Below are positions 7,111-10,248 of a stretch of DNA of 10,248 nt, piece by piece. This DNA is from an uncultured Endomicrobiia bacterium (GTDB lineage: Bacteria > Elusimicrobiota > Endomicrobiia > Endomicrobiales > Endomicrobiaceae): assembly GCA_905236115.1 (NCBI GenBank), contig CAJOOL010000141.1, positions 1-10,248 of the forward strand, given 5' to 3'. Below the pieces are notes generated by a model. The model made no database searches. It saw nothing but the letters and a program-made list of their open reading frames with translations, and was not told the DNA's origin. How positions within the stretch are numbered: the stretch's first letter is position 1; each line of letters begins with the position of its first letter. The translations under genes and the position numbers were made by a program.

Positions 7111-7111
7111 T
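7055..7111 (+). terminator. Terminator-like terminal hairpin of the structured RNA
   Basis: The GC-rich stem base ACGGCTG/CAGCCGT (7055-7061/7097-7103) is followed directly by TTTTATTTTG. The stem is unusually long, with a 12-nt loop that also takes part in the predicted pseudoknot. Termination could therefore depend on how the upstream domain folds. Confidence 0.55.
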
Positions 7112-7188
7112 GCCTACCAAAAATCTTTCCTTTCAAAAAAATCCAAAACAAATTTTCTTTAATAAAATTTTTAAAAGGAGATATTTCT

Positions 7189-7764
7189 ATGAGAAAAAAA
7201 TTTTACTTTTTTAGCAAATTTTTTGTGTTGCTTTTAATGTTATGTGTTTTTGTTAGTTGTGAACAGATTGAATCTATGAAGTTATTAGACATATCTAAGG
7301 CTGATATTAATAGTGCTATATTAAGAATGAAAGAACTAAGTGATAAAAACTCAGAACCCTGTTGGAATATAGATATTTCTACGGCACAATATTTACAATT
7401 TGAATTTAAAACAATAGAGGGTACAGAAATCGTAAAGGGTGTTTATTTTGAATCAAGTAAAATATTGGTCGTTGCAAGAAAAGATAGCATTCTCAAAAAT
7501 GTAGTGCAACTTTATTATGTAAAAAATGTTTCTATAGATAATAATTTTATAATTTTTCCAAAAAATTATCCTTCAAATAGTTTTCATGAAAATAAAAATA
7601 GTTATTGTGAAAGTTTTGTAATGGTAAATATAAAAAATAATGTTGCAGTATATGGTGAAATTTATACCTATCCAAAAACAAAAGATTTAACAGAAAGTAT
7701 AAATAATATAGGTTGGATAAAAAGTATTATAGGTGCAGAGAAATTACAATACCAAACTTTATAA
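7189..7764 (+). CDS. Putative lipoprotein of unknown function
   Basis: 191 aa. The N-terminus is MRKK, a hydrophobic stretch, then FVSC with Cys24 as the likely lipid-modified residue, so the protein should be membrane-anchored and face the periplasm or the outer-membrane inner leaflet. The mature part (ISKADINSAILRMKELSD, then alternating strands such as LQFEFKTIEGTEIVKGVYF and NNFIIFPKNYP) looks like a small alpha/beta domain. No family was recognised. The only cysteines after Cys24 are Cys57 (EPCWN) and Cys138 (NSYCESF), which could form one disulfide. AAAAGGAG lies 8 nt before the ATG. No promoter is clear in the 78 nt after the terminator-like hairpin, so it may be expressed by read-through from 6823. 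Coding sequence is much more AT-rich than in the envelope operon, consistent with an accessory gene. Confidence 0.7.
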   Translation: MRKKFYFFSKFFVLLLMLCVFVSCEQIESMKLLDISKADINSAILRMKELSDKNSEPCWNIDISTAQYLQFEFKTIEGTEIVKGVYFESSKILVVARKDSILKNVVQLYYVKNVSIDNNFIIFPKNYPSNSFHENKNSYCESFVMVNIKNNVAVYGEIYTYPKTKDLTESINNIGWIKSIIGAEKLQYQTL

Positions 7765-7782
7765 TTATATAAAAATAGAATT

Positions 7783-7803
7783 AATAACAAATAATTTGTT
7801 ATT
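7783..7803. repeat. 21-bp perfect palindrome
   Basis: AATAACAAAT, a central A, then ATTTGTTATT. It lies between the lipoprotein stop and the ribosome binding site of the 33-codon ORF. It could be an operator or a weak mRNA hairpin. No T-tract follows, so it is not an intrinsic terminator. Chance is possible in such AT-rich DNA. Confidence 0.45.
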
Positions 7804-7830
7804 TGAATAAAAGTTAAAAGGAGATTGTTT

Positions 7831-8001
7831 ATGAATTTAAAATCTGTATTAGAAAGTATTATGAACGAAATAAACGAAGCCTTTGTTTCTGAGGGAGATT
7901 TTCAATTTACATTGGCAAATAAAATACAATAAAAATTTAGAGAAAACTCTGTATTTATAGAATTTCGATTTTATAAAAACAAAATAAAAAAAGGAGAAAA
8001 A
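7831..8001 (+). pseudogene. 33-codon ORF with in-frame TAA; probable gene remnant
   Basis: A good ribosome binding site (AAAAGGAG, 7 nt ahead) precedes ATG at 7831. The product is MNLKSVLESIMNEINEAFVS followed by EGDFQFTLANKIQ, then TAA at 7930-7932. The same frame continues without another stop as KFRENSVFIEFRFYKNK and runs directly into the ATG of the next gene at 8002. The sequence on both sides of the TAA reads like one small domain (helix, SEGDFQF, helix, then an FIEFRF strand), which suggests a nonsense mutation in an older gene that has also lost its 3' part. The alternatives are that the 33-aa peptide is itself functional, or that the stop is read through. No family assignment is made. 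Confidence 0.45.
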
Positions 8002-8757
8002 ATGAAAAGACTATTGATATTTATAAATCTTATTTTTTTTACAGTTTCAAATTTATATGCTTTAAGTATAAATGATATATTACCAATTATTGAAGACAGA
8101 GGTTTAAAATATGAAGAAGCTATAGAAATTTTAAATTTTGTAAAAGGAGAAGAATTTTTAAAATTTTATATAAAAAAAGATGAAACTTATGGTTATAATA
8201 ATGAAGAGATACTTTATTGCAGTTCTTGTAACTCAAAAATAGATAATCCTTTTATACTACAATTAGATCTTTATCAGGAAAATAATAATTATTTTGTTAA
8301 ACAAATATTGATATCAAAATGTATTAAATGTAGATTATGTTTGTTTATGTATGCAAAAATAAATGTGGAGCTTGCAAAGAAAATGAATACCGGAAGCATT
8401 ATAGAACAATATCCTATTTTTTGCGGAAAAATATCAAAAAAAGATCTTAAAGATATTAAAAATATAGAAAACAAGGTAAGTTATGAAGATACTATGGACA
8501 TAATTAAAGATTTTTATTTTAATACAAAAAGCACATCCAGAAAAACAATAAAATGTCCAGATTGCACTAATATATCTTTAAGAATGATAGAAGATAGTTT
8601 TGATGAAAAAGCAAAAACAATCATTTTAACATGTAAAAATAAAAAATGTAATTTATTTTCTTTATTTAAAGAAAATATAGAAACAAATTTATTTGATTGT
8701 TTATATTATGGGAAATATAACAAATTAGAAGATGTTTTGTTGGAAAATAAAAATTAA
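8002..8757 (+). CDS. Exported protein with two putative zinc ribbons, function unknown
   Basis: 251 aa. MKRLL plus a hydrophobic core and SNLYA give a Sec-type signal peptide, with cleavage expected after Ala20 and no lipobox. The mature protein has two cysteine modules of similar layout. The first is YCSSC (Cys73, Cys76) with CIKCRLC (Cys107, Cys110, Cys113); the second is KCPDC (Cys185, Cys188) with CKNKKC (Cys211, Cys216). Each is a CxxC pair, a strand-rich spacer of 22-30 residues, then a second Cys pair, which is the zinc-ribbon pattern. A helical segment rich in Lys/Glu/Ile separates them. GGAG lies 6 nt before the ATG. The start could be contested because the frame is open upstream to 7933, but the ribosome binding site and signal peptide favour 8002. 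Zinc ribbons usually occur in the cytoplasm, so either the signal sequence is a membrane anchor with the protein facing inward, or the Cys pairs are disulfides or bind metal in the periplasm. Confidence 0.72.
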   Translation: MKRLLIFINLIFFTVSNLYALSINDILPIIEDRGLKYEEAIEILNFVKGEEFLKFYIKKDETYGYNNEEILYCSSCNSKIDNPFILQLDLYQENNNYFVKQILISKCIKCRLCLFMYAKINVELAKKMNTGSIIEQYPIFCGKISKKDLKDIKNIENKVSYEDTMDIIKDFYFNTKSTSRKTIKCPDCTNISLRMIEDSFDEKAKTIILTCKNKKCNLFSLFKENIETNLFDCLYYGKYNKLEDVLLENKN

Positions 8758-8836
8758 AAAAATTATACTGATATAAAAATCATAAAAAACTTTTGAAGTA
8801 AAAAATAAATCTAAAAATTTATTATTAAAATTTTTC

Positions 8837-8865
8837 TTGACAAATAAAAAATTTTTATATAAAAT
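8837..8865 (+). promoter_or_regulatory. Strong sigma-70-type promoter upstream of glnA
   Basis: Perfect TTGACA (8837-8842), a 17-nt spacer and TAAAAT (8860-8865). The predicted +1 is A8872. The transcript meets an intrinsic terminator after about 60 nt, so this promoter makes either a ~62-nt small RNA or an attenuated leader for glnA. Confidence 0.75.
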
Positions 8866-8894
8866 CTTCCCATTAATTGAATATTGAATTTAGC

Positions 8895-8933
8895 AAAGGT
8901 GCTTAAAGATTTAGTTCTTTAAGCACCTTTTTT
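8895..8933 (+). terminator. Strong intrinsic terminator T1 in the glnA leader
   Basis: GGTGCTTAAAGA (8898-8909) and TCTTTAAGCACC (8916-8927) form a perfect 12-bp stem with a 6-nt loop. The stem can be extended by three A-U pairs, and a run of six T follows. Confidence 0.88.
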
Positions 8934-8942
8934 AGTCGGAAA

Positions 8943-8980
8943 ACAAAGACGAGATTCCCGACAAAGACACTCGGGAATGA
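8943..8980. repeat. REP-like palindrome with flanking direct repeat
   Basis: ATTCCCGA (8954-8961) and TCGGGAAT (8971-8978) form a perfect 8-bp stem around a 9-nt loop. The octamer ACAAAGAC occurs twice, at 8943-8950 and 8961-8968. The ATTCCC-N-GGGAAT layout resembles dispersed palindromes such as the dRS3 repeats of Neisseria, but membership of a dispersed family cannot be shown from one copy. Confidence 0.5.
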
Positions 8981-9069
8981 CAAATGAGACGACAATTCAT
9001 AGTTTATACTTTATGCAATGGCGTAGTCCAAAATATGCGGTCGTTATAAATAACTTAAAAAAGATAAGC

Positions 9070-9106
9070 AAAGAGGCTTAAAGACTAATTCTTTAAGCCT
9101 CTTTTT
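9070..9106 (+). terminator. Strong intrinsic terminator T2 in the glnA leader
   Basis: GAGGCTTAAAGA (9073-9084) and TCTTTAAGCCTC (9090-9101) form a perfect 12-bp stem with a 5-nt loop, extended by three A-U pairs and followed by TTTTT. The inner nine base pairs (GCTTAAAGA/TCTTTAAGC in T1) are nearly the same as in T1, with only the base of the stem differing. It ends 39 nt before the glnA start codon. Confidence 0.88.
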
Positions 9107-9145
9107 ATAACTAAAAAATAAATAAAGATAATCGGAGGTAGTAAA

Positions 9146-10248
9146 ATGGGTTACACAAAGCAGGACATTATTAAGTTGGTAAAAGAACAAAATGTTGAAT
9201 TTATCAGGTTGCAGTTTACCGATATTTTCGGTCAGCTAAAAAATGTTGCAATCACCGCAAGCCAAATTGAAAAGGCTTTGGACAACAAATGTATGCTTGA
9301 CGGTTCTTCAATTGAAGGTTTTACAAGAATTGAAGAAAGCGATATGTATCTGTATCCCGATCCGGACACATTTGTAATTTTTCCTTGGAGACCGCAGAAC
9401 GGTAAAGTTGCAAGATTAATCTGCGATATTTATACTCCCGACGGAAAACCTTTTGAAGGTTGCCCGAGAAATATTTTAAAGAGAAACTTAAAAGCAGCAG
9501 CAGAATTAGGTTATACTTTTAATGTCGGTCCTGAACTTGAATTTTTCTTGTTCCATACCGATGAGAAAGGCAAACCTACAACAATAACCCACGACGATGC
9601 AGGATACTTTGACCTTGCACCTATAGATTTGGGCGAAAGCGTCCGAAGAGATATGTGCCTTACCCTTGAACAGATGGGCTTTGAAATTGAAGCTTCTCAC
9701 CACGAAGTTGCAAGAGGACAGCACGAAATAGATTTTAAATATGCAGAAGCATTAAAGACTGCAGATAACATCAACACATTTAAACTTGTTGCAAAAACGA
9801 TTGCACAGAAACACGGTTTACATGCAACATTTATGCCGAAACCTATTTTCGGTATAAACGGTTCCGGAATGCACACAAACCAGTCTTTATTTAAAGACGG
9901 AAAGAATGCTTTCTATGATCCGAAGGACAAAATAGGTCTTTCAAAAACTGCTTACAGCTACATTGCAGGTATAATGAAAAATATTAAGTCTATGGCAGCA
10001 ATATCCAACCCGCTTGTAAATTCTTATAAGAGATTGGTTCCCGGATATGAAGCTCCCGTATATATTGCATGGTCTGCAAGTAACAGAAGTCCGTTGATAA
10101 GAATACCTGCTGCAAGAGGAGCTTCTACAAGAATAGAGTTGAGATGTCCGGATCCGGCAGCAAATCCGTATTTCTTACTTTCCGCATGTTTGGCTGCAGG
10201 GCTTGACGGAATAAAGAATAAACTTAAAGTAAAACATTCTACCGATAA
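9146..10248 (+). CDS. glnA: Glutamine synthetase, type I-alpha, 3'-truncated by window edge
   Basis: 367 codons are visible of an expected ~440-450; the frame is open at the window end. It makes glutamine from glutamate, ammonia and ATP in the cytoplasm as a dodecamer. The N-terminal beta-grasp domain includes [10 protein letters not shown] and LDGSSIEGF (Asp52, the neighbouring-subunit active-site Asp). The catalytic domain shows the metal ligands in GPELEFF (Glu130, Glu132), [12 protein letters not shown] (Glu187, Glu194) and GSGMHTN (His243). [10 protein letters not shown] carries the flap Glu302, and [14 protein letters not shown] carries Glu331 and Arg333. The short linker at 136-155, without the GSI-beta insertion, and the motif [10 protein letters not shown] indicate GSI-alpha, which is normally controlled by feedback rather than adenylylation; the region of the adenylylated Tyr is outside the window. 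[10 protein letters not shown] includes Arg61, matching the feedback-related Arg62 of Bacillus GS. CGGAGG is 7 nt before the ATG. The leader with two terminators suggests transcript-level control. Confidence 0.97.
   Translation, partial: MGYTKQDIIKLVKEQNVEFIRLQFTDIFGQLKNVAITASQIEKALDNKCMLDGSSIEGFTRIEESDMYLYPDPDTFVIFPWRPQNGKVARLICDIYTPDGKPFEGCPRNILKRNLKAAAELGYTFNVGPELEFFLFHTDEKGKPTTITHDDAGYFDLAPIDLGESVRRDMCLTLEQMGFEIEASHHEVARGQHEIDFKYAEALKTADNINTFKLVAKTIAQKHGLHATFMPKPIFGINGSGMHTNQSLFKDGKNAFYDPKDKIGLSKTAYSYIAGIMKNIKSMAAISNPLVNSYKRLVPGYEAPVYIAWSASNRSPLIRIPAARGASTRIELRCPDPAANPYFLLSACLAAGLDGIKNKLKVKHSTD

Larger units (their letters stand above)
8758..9145 (+). other. 388-nt non-coding leader region of glnA
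   Basis: No ORF of note on either strand. 8758-8836 is featureless AT-rich DNA. Then come a promoter (8837-8865), a first intrinsic terminator (8895-8933), a REP-like palindrome (8954-8978), a stretch of about 80 nt with no recognised element apart from a lone TATAAA (9045-9050) lacking a good -35, a second terminator (9070-9106), and the glnA ribosome binding site CGGAGG (9133-9138). No convincing promoter lies between the second terminator and glnA. Confidence 0.7.

Noticed and set aside
9019..9040. Possible sigma-54 promoter (TGGC...ATGC) before glnA
   Set aside because: The GG-to-GC distance is 17 positions instead of the required 12, so the element does not fit.
9045..9050. TATAAA as -10 of a second glnA-leader promoter
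   Set aside because: At the right distance there is only CGTAGT, a poor -35. Left as an unsupported possibility.
9506..9724. Opposite-strand ORF of 72 codons
   Set aside because: It is inside glnA, whose + strand protein is unmistakable; this is a shadow.
1..10248. CRISPR array, insertion sequence, tRNA or rRNA genes
   Set aside because: No regularly spaced direct repeats, no transposase or integrase reading frame, and no tRNA- or rRNA-like segment was seen on either strand.

Overview
The window is low-GC bacterial DNA from an organism with an outer membrane: it carries an autotransporter beta-barrel, an OmpA/Pal-type lipoprotein and an AsmA-like periplasmic protein. The style (AT-rich, autotransporter-like adhesin, GSI-alpha glutamine synthetase, GGAG ribosome binding sites) would suit Elusimicrobiota (Endomicrobium-like), but that assignment is only an impression and no marker gene settles it.

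Layout. (1) 1-5087: an envelope operon on the + strand. It comprises the 3' part of an autotransporter-like surface protein, an OmpA-family lipoprotein 18 nt later, and an AsmA-like protein that overlaps the lipoprotein gene by 4 nt. (2) 5255-6780: two adjacent toxin-antitoxin-like modules. The first is a zeta-toxin-like P-loop kinase, apparently translated from a leaderless mRNA, with a 54-aa partner gene overlapping it by 4 nt. The second is a MNT nucleotidyltransferase/HEPN pair with its own extended -10 promoter. (3) 6781-7188: no protein gene. It holds a consensus-like promoter (TTGTCT-17-TATAAT) and about 250 nt of strongly structured RNA. The RNA ends in a terminator-like hairpin whose loop is perfectly complementary (8-9 bp) to a junction strand about 120 nt upstream, which is a probable pseudoknot. 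This is the most unusual element in the window. (4) 7189-8757: very AT-rich orphan genes: a lipoprotein, a 33-codon ORF fragment, and an exported protein with two putative zinc ribbons. (5) 8758-9145: the leader region of glnA, with a TTGACA-17-TAAAAT promoter, two sequence-related intrinsic terminators in tandem and a REP-like palindrome between them. (6) 9146-end: glutamine synthetase (GSI-alpha), truncated by the window edge.

The envelope operon and glnA look like ordinary chromosomal genes. The roughly 3.6 kb between them looks like an accessory island: toxin-antitoxin modules, a structured RNA, AT-rich exported orphans and a broken ORF. No mobile-element gene, CRISPR array, tRNA or rRNA was recognised.
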